Origin: Arbacia lixula
Lineage: Eukaryota; Echinodermata; Echinoidea; Arbacioida; Arbaciidae
Direction: 5' to 3'
NCBI GenBank assembly: GCA_963669155.1
Contig: OZ022587.1
Coordinates: forward strand, 729,939 to 793,938
DNA length: 64,000 bases
Shown one piece after another: positions 45,201 to 57,830 of this stretch (positions are counted from its first letter, which is position 1; each line of letters begins with the position of its first letter). The position numbers were made by a program, and so were the translations under genes. Under the pieces are notes generated by a model. The model had not been told where the DNA came from. It saw only the letters and a list, made by a program, of their open reading frames with translations, and searched no databases.

Positions 45201-46479
45201 TACCAGCGAATGGTGCTGAAATGCAACCCTTTTTGCCAAAGACGTCGACGACGCCGGAGTGCCTGGGACCCTTTTCGACGCTTTTTCTGGACGCGGGTGC
45301 TGTAGACCCCTGTCTGTGGGTCTTCTATCCCTTCTACTCTCATCTCTTCCTTCAGACATGATGAAGATCTCTTTAATGATGGAAGATTCGCTCTACAATC
45401 AATCTGCTAGTATTATACTGCCACTACTGCATTCAACTGCAAGCATTCTTCTGGTTCATTATGAGTGTTCTCATTGTTGGTTTGCTGGATACAGTTTTTC
45501 ACTCATAAAACTTCGCAAAGTCTTTACTCAAAGAACCAAAGAGTTTTCACTGTGGCCGCAATGAGGTTCAAACAATAAAAGCGAAGGACAAAGGCTTCTA
45601 CAGGAATCTGGTGTTGTAAGTTGCTTGTTTAATCCCATGATTGTGATCGAGATTCCATGTGATTCCGTGAAAACTGTGAAAACACAAAACAGTTATCACA
45701 ATAATAGTTATGCAAGTTAATAACTTCTTGTGTGCTAGATAAACTGCTGCTAGATTTCTGTGTATTACTCGTGCAAATATGCACCAATGGCACACCATAT
45801 ACATGTTTAAGTAAGCATAGCTTATCAGAGAAAACAATCTGGAAGTATAATCTTGATCTCAACACTAACATCTCATTTGATGAAAACATGTAAATAAACT
45901 AGCTCAAATTTAACATTCATTATCAAGATGAACTCCCATAAACTAAATAAACTAGCTCCAATTCAACATTCATTATCAAAGATAAACTCCCATTTCAACT
46001 TCTCAAATCCTTCAAACTTCTCAACAGCATGTAATGACCTTGACATGTCATTGACAGTGTACATTACTCAATCACATTCACTGTTCACATTATCTGAGTT
46101 TGAAAGTTCAAATTGAACAACAAATTTCTACTTTATGCTTTAACAATTCATGGCTTTATTAAAACAAAATAACAGACTAACCTCTTTGCCTGCCTTTTAC
46201 ACACCATTCAGGATCCACTTCCACAGCATTCTAGCGAAAGGGATCTCTGATCCTCATTACAACCCAAATCCAATCATGTTGGCTGCTATCTTAATGTGTG
46301 TGTGCCTATAAGTACTGGTATGCACACATGTAGTCAATTACCTAGGGAGTGCTATTACATAACCTTTGAAGGTGTGTCATCATGTACAATAATAAAACAA
46401 AGGAACCAAATGACTTGAGCGCAAACAATTTTAGGTGTACTTTCACCACAGGTGCACTTTCACTACATCGTGGAATTGC
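45201..46479. other. Noncoding stretch
   Basis: A 101-codon frame (45259-45564) has no recognisable domain and follows the repeat block; I do not accept it. Otherwise AT-rich DNA. Confidence 0.4.
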
Positions 46480-46570
46480 CCATAATCATGTCCGTTTTAC
46501 AATTATATTGATATAATATTCAAAAAACAAATTATACAGAAAAAAAAATCATGACATTAATTCAGTGATT
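46480..46570. repeat. Dispersed repeat (partner 39630-39720)
   Basis: ATAATCATGTCCGTTTTACA and ATACAGAAAAAAAAATCATGA match 39632-39705 with moderate divergence. Confidence 0.5.
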
Positions 46571-47092
46571 ATAAGTTCATTGCATATTAATGATGATATA
46601 ACAGTAGAATTTGTACTTAAAGAACTGAAGTCAGTTAACCGTAATGAAGCTGTTGGAATTAATATATTACACCCGAAGCTATTGAAACTTGCTGCTGATT
46701 ACATTGCACGGTCATTAAGTTTTCTTTATAATTACGTACTGCTGAGATCCCAAGTGTCTTTAAAATTGCAAAAATAATACCACTTTACAAAGGTGGAAAT
46801 AAATTAGATATCAACAACCATCGTCCAATCTCTTTACTGCCCATACCTGCAAAAATATTGGAAAAGGCTGTTCATGAACAACTTCATAAATACTTTGATG
46901 AAAATTCTTTGTTATATTCTGTACAATCAGGTTTTAGACCGATGCATTCAACTCAAACATGTGTTACTGATATTTCAGAATATATTCTGCGTAATATGAA
47001 TTCTGGTAATATTACAGTTGCAATCGTTCTTGACATGCAAAAAGCATTCGATGTTATATCTCATACTCGTCTATCGATGTACAGAATAGGTA
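46570..47092 (+). pseudogene. LINE reverse transcriptase fragment
   Basis: Frame one: VEFVLKELKSVNRNEAVGIN and ILHPKLLKLAADYIA. After a frameshift near 46750: VFKIAKIIPLYKGGNKLDIN, HRPISLLPIPAKILEKAVHE, SGFRPMHSTQTC and AIVLDMQKAFDVISHT. The fragment stops in the middle of the palm, just before the hairpin repeat, so the FADD motif is missing. Confidence 0.82.
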
Positions 47093-47096
47093 ATTA

Positions 47097-47119
47097 GGTG
47101 GTCTGCCATGCAGATCACC
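47097..47119. repeat. Hairpin 1
   Basis: GGTGGTCTGC, loop CAT, GCAGATCACC: a near-perfect inverted repeat with one G-T pair. Confidence 0.85.
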
Positions 47120-47159
47120 TCTTGTTTTCGTCCGAATTTTCTTTCTTTATTATTCATTA

Positions 47160-47187
47160 GGTGGTCTGTCGCCAACGACAGATCACC
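47160..47187. repeat. Hairpin 2
   Basis: GGTGGTCTGTCG, loop CCAA, CGACAGATCACC. It starts 63 bp after hairpin 1 and is followed by the same CTCTT...TTTTCG...GAATTTTCTTTCTTTA text. Confidence 0.88.
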
Positions 47188-47234
47188 TCTTAATTTCGTT
47201 AGAATTTTCTTTCTTTATTTATTTATTTATTTTT

Positions 47235-48417
47235 ATTCCAAATTTTTGTGACATGGATATCTCAACAATGCATGGGCCATATTTCATGAAATGTTCATCA
47301 TGTATGGACATATATGTGAACATGTTACAGCAACATTTTCAAGGTCATGACGTCATTGTGACGTCATCTACGAGCAGTTTAATGAAAACCTATTACCTCA
47401 TGTAGCTCTAGAACCAATCTTTTATAGCTAATGAAAATTAATATGCATAAATGTGATAATAACACAATTAATTTCAATTAATAAAAACGCGCGCGTACGC
47501 GTACGTTAGTGTAAAAACGCGCGCACAAAATTTCAAAATGCTCCAAATCAACTCAAAATTGTTTTGCATATGTTTCAGGCCATTTCTAGCATTTCAAAAA
47601 TTTCCGCGCGTGCGCGCGCGTTCACGCGTTTTTTCGTGCGTAGCGCGTACGCACCGTCAAAATTCCGTTTTTTTACTGGTTTAAGGTTTTTGATATTGCT
47701 ACCATCATATCCTGACATTTTGAGCCATTTCCATACAAAAACAAGGTCGTGAGAGTGCGTCAAAGTTGAATGTCCGCGCGTGCGTCAATACGTTTTTGTG
47801 TGCAAATATTGCAAAAAACATGACTGTCTTTATTTGGCCATAGCTCTTCAGAGTGGCCGGTGACCCCCAATTTTTTTTTAATATTTAAAAAGAATATGAA
47901 ATGTAGATGTCATTTCATGTGTCATTTTACCAGTAAGTACATGGTGACGTCATCATATTGCCATATAAATCGAAAAAATGAATTTTCAATTATGACGTCA
48001 TAAACTTTTTTACCCGCTTTTGCATATCTCAGTTATCCTTGGTCAATTTTCTCCCAAATTTCACTATGTTGTAGCTGAGACCTTCTTCTATAGATAAAAA
48101 CATTTATTTGTCATTTTGATGACGTCTTCATGGTGTAAATTTCATTATACGCATCGGTGTCATAATCGGACGCATGTACGTGTTATGTCAATGGAAGGGG
48201 TATTTATGAAATGACATGACGACCTACTAGGAGCTATATCTCGCTGATGTTTGAATCTGTTACTCTGAAATTTTAGTATGTTGTAGCTGAGTCTACTAGC
48301 TTTCGGAGTCGTTGCTCTGCTTTTTAATCAGATGTCGGGATCATGGTGAAATTTCAGCTTGAATATCGATTTCTTAATCATTCTAGCCACTGCCTTCGGG
48401 CATTACGTGTTAAGTAA
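47235..48417. repeat. Long noncoding repeat, copy A
   Basis: Starts near GTGACATGGATATCTCAACA (47250) and ends at GGCATTACGTGTTAAGTAAATG. It is alternately AT-rich and CpG-rich (GCGCGCGTACGCGTACG, GTGCGCGCGCGTTC). Copy B at 48785 has the same order of blocks. Confidence 0.8.
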
Positions 48418-48640
48418 ATGGGAAGAGGTGTGGCTCAATGGGTAAGGCGCCGTTTTAAGATCACGAGGCCCGCGGTTCGATTTCTGGCGTGGGTAGGGTT
48501 AACTTTTGCATTCCTTTTGCAATGTTTATTTTGCCATCTTCTTCTGTTCTATCCCTCACTTTGTCATTCTCTTTGGGATTTTCTTTCCAATTCTTTTTCT
48601 CTCGCCCCATTCTCTTACATGACTATTAATCACGTTAGCA
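48418..48640 (+). repeat. tRNA-derived SINE
   Basis: The head reads GGAAGAGGTGTGGCTCAATG then GGTAAGGCGCC: an A box of TGGCTCAATGG type. About 35 bp later GGTTCGATTTC forms the B box. A pyrimidine-rich body follows. The cloverleaf is not intact as a tRNA (acceptor mismatches), so I call it a SINE head with an internal pol III promoter. Confidence 0.65.
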
Positions 48641-48784
48641 TAAACATGTAACCATTTAGGAAAGTCTCTGAAATGTTAGTATAATAGGTGCCCTATGAGC
48701 TTTCTTGAGCGATGTCTCACATTGCTTATGAATAGATGGTGTCACGAATGAAGGTCTATAGTTCACCGTGCATTTTCCAGTTAT

Positions 48785-50390
48785 TTTTTTATTTTTATTC
48801 CAATTTTTTGTGACATGGATATCTCAGCAATGCATGGGCCATTTTTCATGAAATCTTTATCATGTATGGGTATATATGTGAACATGTTTCAGCAATATTT
48901 TCATCGTCATCGTCATGACGTCATCTACGAGCAGTTTAATGAAAACCTATTACCTCATGTAGCTCTAGAACCAATCATTTATAGCTAATGAAAATTGATA
49001 TGCATAAATTTAATAATACAATTAATTTCAATAAATAAAAACGCGCGCACAAAATTTTAAAATGCTCCAAATCAACTAAAAATTGTTTTGCATATGTTTC
49101 AGGTCATTCCAAGCATCTCAAAAATTTACGGGCGTACGCGCGCGCGTTTTTCCGTGCGTTTACTCACTTTTTACTCGTTTTTTCACTAGATTCATGTTTC
49201 TTACACTACAAACTACACATCCTGTTATTTTGAGCCATTTCCATGCAATAATAAGGTCGTGCGGGTGCGTCAAAGTTCAAAGCCCGCGTGTGCGTCAATA
49301 CGTTTTTGTGTGCAAATATTGCAAAAAACATGACCATTTCAATCGGCCATAGCTCCTCAGAATGGCCGGTGACCCCCAATTTTTTTTTCATATTTTGAAA
49401 GAGTGGGAACTGTAGATGCTATTTCATGTATCATTTGATCGTTAAATACGTCGTAACGTCATCATATTGCCATATGAATCGAAAAAATCAATTTTCATGT
49501 ATGACTTCATAAACTTTTTTACCCGTTCTTGCGTATCTCAGTAATCTTTGGTCAATTTTGTTCCAAATTTCAGTATGTGATAGCTGAGACATTGCTCTAT
49601 GAGAAATTAGCCCTAGTATTTCAATAGGATTCCATCTTCATGGTGTAAATTTGATTCTAGACATTAATGTCAAAATGGGACGTATACAAAAATTATGTCG
49701 GTGGTGATTGGAGAGCTGTAGGTACTCTAGTTGTGATTGAGGAAGAGCGTTATCTGTCGGTATGCCGGTAGATGGAGCCGTGTCGTCTGCTAAGGTCGGG
49801 AGAGCCATTTCGTAATTGCAATTTCACATGAGCAGATTATTGGTTTTAGTAAATGACCTCAGAAGGTCCATGGTGTCACCGTGCATTTATCAGCTCATTA
49901 CATGACGATCTCCTAGGTGCTGTATTTCACTTATGTTTAAGGTTTGTACTCTGAAATTCTAATATGTTGTAGCTGAGTCTAATTGCTTTCTGGGAAGTGG
50001 TCTCTATTTTTTTTCATCACATATCGAGATCAAGCTGAAAATCTCAATTGAACCTTAAAACAAATGAACGTTTCATTTTAATAACATTAATTTAGACGTT
50101 ATCTTTCGTAGAATAACGCCATCTACAGTTTAAAGCATTAAAGTTACAATGAAAACAGTCACAGAATCTATATTCTGATAGTTTGTGAAGTGTAGATGTT
50201 AGTTCATGTCTAAGTTGGTCGTTGGATACATTTAGTCCTGAATTGTAATATGTTGTAGCTGAGCTTTCTAGATTTCCGGACCGTGTTTCCTTTTTTGAAT
50301 CAGATGTCAGGATCATGGAGAAACTTAACTTGAAAAATGATTTCTAAATCATTGCAACCCCTTTTGTGCATTACGTGTTAAGTGAATGAA
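48785..50390. repeat. Long noncoding repeat, copy B
   Basis: GTGACATGGATATCTCAGCA at 48812 and GCATTACGTGTTAAGTGAATG near 50370 match copy A. Copy B is longer, with extra repeats of TATGTTGTAGCTGAGTCT-like text. Confidence 0.8.
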
Positions 50391-50587
50391 AAGATTTGTG
50401 AATAAATTACTAGTAGTTCAGGTTTGAAAGAGGTGCTGATCCTAATGTATATTAATTCATTTTATTTATTTTTTCTAACTCCATTATATTTGATTAACTG
50501 TTTTATTTAATTAAAACAGTGTACATGTATTGAATAGAATTTGAAGTAAGCAGTTAGGATAGTTTATTACTGTGGTGTATGTCACGT

Positions 50588-50730
50588 CCACACACATACA
50601 TACATACAAGCACGTACACACACATACATACACACACACTCACAAGCACGAGCACACACACACACACACGCACACACACACACACACACACACACCTATA
50701 TATGCAAACACACATACACACGCATTAACA
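50588..50730. repeat. (CA)n microsatellite
   Basis: ACACACACACACACACACGC and CACATACATACATACA words. Open His/Thr-rich frames over it are artefacts. Confidence 0.95.
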
Positions 50731-51420
50731 CTCATGCATGGAAATACATGTACATACACTTTATACACTTTAATTTACACACATTGTTTTCTCTGTGTCT
50801 GGGTTGGACTTAATCGAGTGGAAATACTGAATGTCCGGTCAAACATATCATGCAGATATCAGGCAAAGTTAATAAATATTTCAATGTCTACATAACGAAT
50901 GTTCACTGTAAAAAGACAAACACATTTTACTTGCAGGATATTTCAAAAATTTAATAAATGGCATAATGGCATTTATGAGATATTATCCTGGTTCTATTGG
51001 ATGTGTAAATTTTGGCTGGATTTGGGTCGAGTTGATGTTTTAACTTTCAAAAGAGTATTTTTTTTTCTAAACACATACCACTAATAAGTACAGTAAAATA
51101 AAGTCTATGAAATCAATATAGTCTATTTCTGTACCATTCCTGCCAATATATTTTACACAAGTTGCATAAAAAAAGCAACATTTAAAATTTGATCTTGATG
51201 TGATCTTTCTGACCAGCATTAGAATTACTTAATTATCCTGTCATATATCACATTTGAACCAGGTTTTATGAAATTCAGTATATTATATCTCAAATGACAT
51301 TTCAAGATTTGACCTCGATTTAGAATTTCTCCTTACTAAAACTGGTACAGTAATAACATAAAATAAAGAAGAAAGAATGTGCAACATAGAATATAGTATG
51401 CACCTGATATGCACTGGATA
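50731..51420. other. Noncoding stretch
   Basis: I see no gene or element. Confidence 0.4.
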
Positions 51421-51426
51421 TTCATA

Positions 51427-51490
51427 GCATACACATATATACATATATATATATATATATATATCAATTTCAATTCAATTTTTTATTCAT
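51427..51490 (-). repeat. (TA)n microsatellite and LINE-type tail
   Basis: ACATATATATATATATATAT, then on the minus strand GTAAATGAATAAAAAATTGA followed by ATTGAAATTGA, typical of a retroelement 3' tail. Confidence 0.6.
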
Positions 51491-52654
51491 TTACATGTGG
51501 TTCAATACACATGATACAGTATGAAGTCCATTATTTAAAAAAAAAAATACATCAAAGAAAGATTAATACAAGCAAACACACACGAAACAAAAAACAAAAG
51601 ACAAAAACAAAACAAAAACCAAAACCAAACGAATGATTAACAGCTAAGACAACAATCAACAGAGTAAACAGTATGTAATATCAATATGTCGAAATATAAT
51701 GTGCTTATGTATACTCCTCCTCACGCCCCGAGGGCAACTCGAATTACAACAAAATATGTGACTACGCACCACCCAAGCAAGGTAGAAAAACCTCCGCATG
51801 CTCAGTCATTCCAATAGTATGAGTGAGTTAATAACTTGGTTGCGGAGGAAAATTACCTTGCGACCTGCCAAAGTTATATGCACGATCAAGCTACTTGCTC
51901 TTAGGTGCGTCGCAGTATCACAACTATCCACATTCCTAACTTTTCACCATAAAGAGCGTAAAGCTCCAAAAATAAATACTATATGTGTAAAAAAAAAACA
52001 ACCAAGGAACTCGCTCCTTATAGTGGAACACAAAATGTGGTATAGAACGCTTGAGAGAGCATATAGCACGGAAGTGGTGTCGCCAAATGAGGATGCTGTC
52101 AAGACAATCGGCTCAAACTCACTCTAGTGAGAGGCTTAGCGGTCTGATATTGTTAAGCGGTCTGATATATACATACGACAATGAGAAGCAATAAGTAGAT
52201 TGTACTATGGTATTAAGACAAATCAACATATCCAAAGGTATACATATAAACAGGTGGTTTGAAGCTCAATGAATTGGAGCAAAATTGTGGGAGTTCTTAC
52301 AGTACATGCCAATAACCTGTGGAAAGCTTGATTGTATTAGAAAATACAAGAAAGGACACCAGTACCAGTGGTTAATATACATAACATCTACAACGAACTT
52401 TATATGAAAGTTATTGACATTTTTAAATATGTCTTCATATGCAAAAAATTCACTACTATCAACGCTCACGAACCTTAAGATTCTCCACACCCGGTCTTTT
52501 GCAAGTTTCCATTTCAAAGAAATCGTGAGGAGAACGGGACTTTGTTAACGCAGGGCCAATCGTGTGGAATTCTTTTTAACAGAGTTTGAAAACCCTGACG
52601 TCAGTGACCACGTTAAAGGACATACCTAAATAAGGGTGTTTTTTGACATACAAC
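51491..52654. other. Noncoding stretch
   Basis: Frames of 83-109 codons exist (51798-52127 plus, 52266-52517 minus) but have no known domain, no clear splice partners and ordinary AT-rich composition. Confidence 0.4.
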
Positions 52655-52805
52655 CTTATATGATTTAACTTGTACAGTTCATACTTGTACTCTATTTGTT
52701 TTATTTTTCCTCTTTAATTTGCTCTGTAGCGCCTTGAGCATCTAATTCAGATGGAAAGTGCAGAATATAAATTCCATGTATTATTATTGTAATTATTATT
52801 ATTAC
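52655..52805 (+). repeat. SINE/LINE 3' end (GCGCCTTGAGCATC type)
   Basis: CTGTAGCGCCTTGAGCATCT, AGATGGAAAGTGCAGAATAT and a tail of ATTATTATT. This is a widespread interspersed-element 3' end in aquatic animals. Confidence 0.55.
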
Positions 52806-52966
52806 TATACAAACTACTGGACATGATTATTATCCACATGTTTATGTAAACACAAGCTGATGCACAGTAAAGAAAATGTGCAGTATACAAACAAGGAATT
52901 GATGGAGAATGTTCTTCTATCTCATAATGTAGACTGGTGATGTGTGGTGATGTGTCTCTATTGGTG

Positions 52967-53830
52967 CATGTTGACAATAAAGTGGCCTGGTCTGTGAGCG
53001 CATAGTCAGTTCTGGTCACCCACTACCTCAGTGGCATCCGTCAACTGGATTGGCTTTTGTGTGTGTCCAGGGACTGGGAACTAGCTACATAGGCTAACCC
53101 CCATGAAGATGTGTTTCTACACGATGAAGAGGTTGCTAAGGGATGGTGCATGGTGGGACGTCAAGAGGACAGGTGCTGGGGCCCCAGGTGAGAGGACTCT
53201 ACCTGGTGTAGACATTGGTCAGCATGGATCTGCACATATGCTGGTACGACCTGTGTTGGAATTGTGCATGAATCGTTATGTTTACAAAACATGTATTAAA
53301 AGAAAAAGGCATCATTATCACAAGGCACAAAGTTTTAATAGTTTCTAACATTTCATCAATTTGATGTTATGCAGCAGTGCATTATGAAGACTGGAGATCA
53401 TTATGTAGTGTAAGGCACATATAACACTATTAAATGAACACAAGGAATGGAGACAAATGTTAGGAATCTTACTTTTTATTACAACTTAGGGTGCTGGCCA
53501 TAATTTTATACTACTGGTGTTATTTGGTGTTTTTTCTGTCTTGAAGTCTCCAGAATTATGAAAGGATCACATTGTCATTATGTGAAACGAGTAATCTAAT
53601 CATACGATCTTTTAGTGCATTCTTCTGTATGTCTTGGTGTTACAAAACACATGCTATGTGTAACCTTACAGCGGCGCGTTACATCACTGTACCTGTTCAG
53701 AGGGCTGCTACATGGTGGGAGAGGAGGCATTGAGATGGAAAGCGCTGGTCAGGGCCACAGGTGAAGTCAGTTCTGGACTACTTGATGCAAGACACGTTGT
53801 ACCTTCGCTTGTCTCTCTATTTTTCAATAG
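52967..53830. repeat. Tandem array unit 1 (864 bp)
   Basis: Starts CATGTTGACAATAAAGTGGC. Nearly identical to units 2-4; visible differences are single bases, for example GGATCTGCACATATGCTGGTACG instead of GACCTG...GGTATG. Confidence 0.93.
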
Positions 53831-54694
53831 CATGTTGACAATAAAGTGGCCTGGTCTGTGAGCGCATAGTCAGTTCTGGTCACCCACTACCTCAGTGGCA
53901 TCCGTCAACTGGATTGGCTTTTGTGTGTGTCCAGGGACTGGGAACTAGCTACATAGGCTAACCCCCATGAAGATGTGTTTCTACACGATGAAGAGGTTGC
54001 TAAGGGATGGTGCGTGGTGGGACGTCAAGAGGACAGGTGCTGGGGCCCCAGGTGAGAGGACTCTACCTGGTGTAGACATTGGTCAGCATGGACCTGCACA
54101 TATGCTGGTATGACCTGTGTTGGAAATGTGCATGAATCGTTATGTTTACAAAACACGTATTAAAAGAAAAAGGCATCATTATCACAAGGCACAAAGTTTT
54201 AATAATTTCTAACATTTCATCAATTTGATGTTATGCAGCAGTGCATTATGAAGAATGGAGATCATTATGTAGTGTAAGGCACATATAACACTATCAAATG
54301 AACACAAGGAATGGAGACAAATGTTAGGAATCTTACTTTTTATTACAACTGAGGGTGCTGGCCATAATTTTATACTACTGGTGTTATTTGGTGTTTTTTC
54401 TGTCTTGAAGTCTCCAGAATTATGAAAGGATCACATTGTCATTATGTGAAACGAGTAATCTAATCATACGATCTTTTAGTGCATTCTTCTGTATGTCTTG
54501 GTGTTACAAAACACATGCTATGTGTAACCTTACAGCGGCGCGTTACATCACTGTACCTGTTCAGAGGGCTGCTACATGGTGGGAGAGGAGGCATTGAGAT
54601 GGAAAGCGCTGGTCAGGGCCACAGGTGAAGTCAGTTCTGGACTACTTGATGCAAGACACGTTGTACCTTCGCTTGTCTCTCTATTTTTCAATAG
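53831..54694. repeat. Tandem array unit 2 (864 bp)
   Basis: Exact spacing of 864 bp from units 1 and 3. Differs from unit 3 at very few positions. Confidence 0.93.
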
Positions 54695-55543
54695 CATGTT
54701 GACAATAAAGTGGCCTGGTCTGTGAGCGCATAGTCAGTTCTGGTCACCCACTACCTCAGTGGCATCCGTCAACTGGATTGGCTTTTGTGTGTGTCCAGGG
54801 ACTGGGAACTAGCTACATAGGCTAACCCCCATGAAGATGTGTTTCTACACGATGAAGAGGTTGCTAAGGGATGGTGCGTGGTGGGACGTCAAGAGGACAG
54901 GTGCTGGGGCCCCAGGTGAGAGGACTCTACCTGGTGTAGACATTGGTCAGCATGGACCTGCACATATGCTGGTATGACCTGTGTTGGAAATGTGCATGAA
55001 TCGTTATGTTTACAAAACACGTATTAAAAGAAAAAGGCATCATTATCACAAGGCACAAAGTTTTAATAATTTCTAGCATTTCATCAATTTGATGTTATGC
55101 AGCAGTGCATTATGAAGAATGGAGATCATTATGTAGTGTAAGGCACATATAACACTATCAAATGAACACAAGGAATGGAGACAAATGTTAGGAATCTTAC
55201 TTTTTATTACAACTGAGGGTGCTGGCCATAATTTTATACTACTGGTGTTATTTGGTGTTTTTTCTGTCTTGAAGTCTCCAGAATTATGAAAGGAGCACAT
55301 TGTCATTATGTGAAACGAGTAATCTAATCATACGATCTTTTAGTGCATTCTTCTGTATGTGTTGGTGTTACAAAACACATGCTATGTGTAACCTTACAGC
55401 GGCGCGTTACATCACTGTACCTGTTCAGAGGGCTGCTACATGGTGGGAGAGGAGGCATTGAGATGGAAAGCGCTGGTCAGGGCCACAGGTGAAGTCAGTT
55501 CTGGACTACTCGATGCAAGACACGTTGTACCTTCGCTTGTCTT
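54695..55543. repeat. Tandem array unit 3 (cut 3' end)
   Basis: Same unit, but the last bases (TTTCAATAG) are replaced by a spacer starting TATATAAGTTAAGTTG. Confidence 0.9.
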
Positions 55544-55745
55544 TCTATATAAGTTAAGTTGATAAGAATGAAAACAAGATTTTAACCAAACATGCATACA
55601 TTTATTAAATGTCATATAAATAATTAGCTGTACAGTCATTAAACTGGTGATTGTGTTATTACTGTACTAGCAGTACAGCAATACAGTACTACTTTGACAT
55701 TTAATGATTATATTACCTATCAATGCTGGTGCTTTAAGAAATTTT
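55544..55745. repeat. Array spacer, copy 1
   Basis: Matches 56876-57080 (ATTAAATGTCATATAAATAATTA and GACATTTAATGATTATA). It is flanked by unit sequence on both sides. Confidence 0.85.
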
Positions 55746-56107
55746 AGTTTTTATTACAGCTAAGGGTGCTGGCCATAATTTGATACTACTACTGTTATTT
55801 GGTGTGTTTTTTCTGCCTTGAAGTCTCCAAAACTATGAAAAGAGCATATTGTCATTATGTGAAACGAGTAATCCATTCATATGATCATTTAGTGCATTCT
55901 TCTGTATGTGTTGGTGTTACAAAACACATTCTATGTGTAACCTTACAGCGGCGCGTTACATCACTGTACCTGTTCAGAGGGCTGCTACATGGTGGGAGAG
56001 GAGGCATTGAGATGGAAAGCACTGGTCAGGGCCACAGGTGAAGTCAGTTCTGGACTACTTGATGCAAGACACGTTGTACCTTCGCTTGTCTCTCTATTTT
56101 TCAATAG
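55746..56107. repeat. Partial array unit (tail only)
   Basis: Corresponds to the unit from TTTTTATTACAACTGAGGGTG to its end, with more differences (AAAACTATGAAAAGAGCATATTG) than the full units show. Confidence 0.88.
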
Positions 56108-56875
56108 CATGTTGACAATAAAGTGGCCTGGTCTGTGAGCGCATAGTCAGTTCTGGTCACCCACTACCTCAGTGGCATCCGTCAACTGGATTGGCTTTTG
56201 TGTGTGTCCAGGGACTGGGAACTAGCTACATAGGCTAACCCCCATGAAGATGTGTTTCTACACGATGAAGAGGTTGCTAAGGGATGGTGCGTGGTGGGAC
56301 GTCAAGAGGACAGGTGCTGGGGCCCCAGGTGAGAGGACTCTACCTGGTGTAGACATTGGTCAGCATGGACCTGCACATATGCTGGTATGACCTGTGTTGG
56401 AATTGTGCATGAATCGTTATGTTTACAAAACATGTATTAAAAGAAAAAGGAATCATTATCACAAGGCACAAAGTTTTAATAATTTCTAGCATTTCATCAA
56501 TTTGATGTTATGCAGCAGTGCATTATGAAGAATGGAGATCATTATGTAGTGTAAGGCACATATAACACTATCAAATGAACACAAGGAATGGAGACAAATG
56601 TTAGGAATCTTACTTTTTATTACAACTGAGGGTGCTGGCCATAATTTTATACTACTGGTGTTATTTGGTGTTTTTTCTGTCTTGAAGTCTCCAGAATTAT
56701 GAAAGGAGCACATTGTCATTATGTGAAACGAGTAATCTAATCATACGATCTTTTAGTGCATTCTTCTGTATGTGTTGGTGTTACAAAACACATGCTATGT
56801 GTAACCTTACAGCGGCGCGTTACATCACTGTACCTGTTCAGAGGGCTGCTACATGGTGGGAGAGGAGGCATTTCT
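56108..56875. repeat. Tandem array unit 4 (truncated)
   Basis: Starts as the other units and breaks off in GGGAGAGGAGGCATT before the second spacer copy. Confidence 0.9.
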
Positions 56876-57080
56876 ATTTCTCAATATAAGTGAACTTCAT
56901 ACGAATGAAAACAAGGTTTTAAGCAAACATGTACACATTCATTAAATGTCATATAAATAATTAACTGTGCAGTGATTAAACTGGTGATTGTCTTATTAGT
57001 GTACTAGCAATACAACACTACTACTTTGACATTTAATGATTATACTAGCTTTCAGCGCTGGTGCTTTAAGAAATAGGTCT
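56876..57080. repeat. Array spacer, copy 2
   Basis: Partner of 55544-55745. Confidence 0.85.
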
Positions 57081-57284
57081 CATTGCAAAAGTAACAAAAA
57101 TGGAATGGATCACACATCTATCGTTTATAAGTCATTACTAACAAAACACTCTTTTTTCATATAATGTTGTATCAGGTAATTTGGAGATAAAAAATATTAG
57201 CAGCAAAATTGGTAGATTCTTCTTTTCCTTCTTTTGAATAAATGAAGTTGGTTACAGTTGATCCAGTTATTTGAAGCTATGTCT

Positions 57285-57480
57285 CTTCTACCCCACACAT
57301 GTAGGCTGGTGATGAGCAGTCTCCCTCTGGCACATGCTGGCAATAAAATGGCCAGTTCCTGTCGACACATGAGCAGTTCAGAATCACCTACTACCTGTGA
57401 GGAAGTTCTCAGATGGGTATGGTCTTGATGTGTGTCAAGGGATTGGGAGTTTACAATCATTGAAATGGTAGCAATTAATG
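57285..57480. repeat. Diverged array-unit copy next to the Helentron ORF
   Basis: TAGGCTGGTGATGAGCAG, CATGCTGGCAATAAAATGGCC, CACCTACTACCTGTGAGG and GTGTGTCAAGGGATTGGGA align in order with 52930-53090. Divergence is far above that within the array. Confidence 0.65.
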
Positions 57481-57830
57481 GTACACCATGACAATAACAA
57501 CTAAAATTAAATGTGGCATCATTGCGTAAAGTACATACACGTATGTGTTCATCACTACAAACAAATACCAAAATACATCCATACAATTACAAGCAGTATT
57601 GTTTGCAGAACTTTTTTCATTTGTCTCATATACTTCTTTCCCATGTTCATTCTTATAGTAACTCTTTGTGTTTGAAATGTCTATTGTATATCTATTTTTG
57701 ATTCTTTTTCTCATGGTTGTCTTATAATTTTCTTTTTATATCAATATAAATCAAGTTTATAACAATATATACACTTGACTATTCATTCATGTACATGTAA
57801 TTGTCAGTAAATTCACTATTTGATATAAAT

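Noticed and set aside
45259..45564. 101-codon plus frame after the CCTAAATGGCGT block
   Set aside because: No domain, no splice context and a repeat-derived start.
48418..48500. Functional tRNA gene
   Set aside because: A and B boxes are present, but I cannot fold a sound acceptor stem and the head continues into a SINE body.
50572..50895. His/Thr-rich frame over the CA repeat
   Set aside because: It is a translation of a microsatellite.
53103..53348. 81-codon frame in array unit 1
   Set aside because: Other units have TGA at the same place (CGA to TGA after ATGCTGGTA), so the frame is not kept.
55073..55306. Identical 77-codon minus frames in two array units (also 56486-56719)
   Set aside because: Identity is explained by the recent tandem duplication; no coding signal is present.
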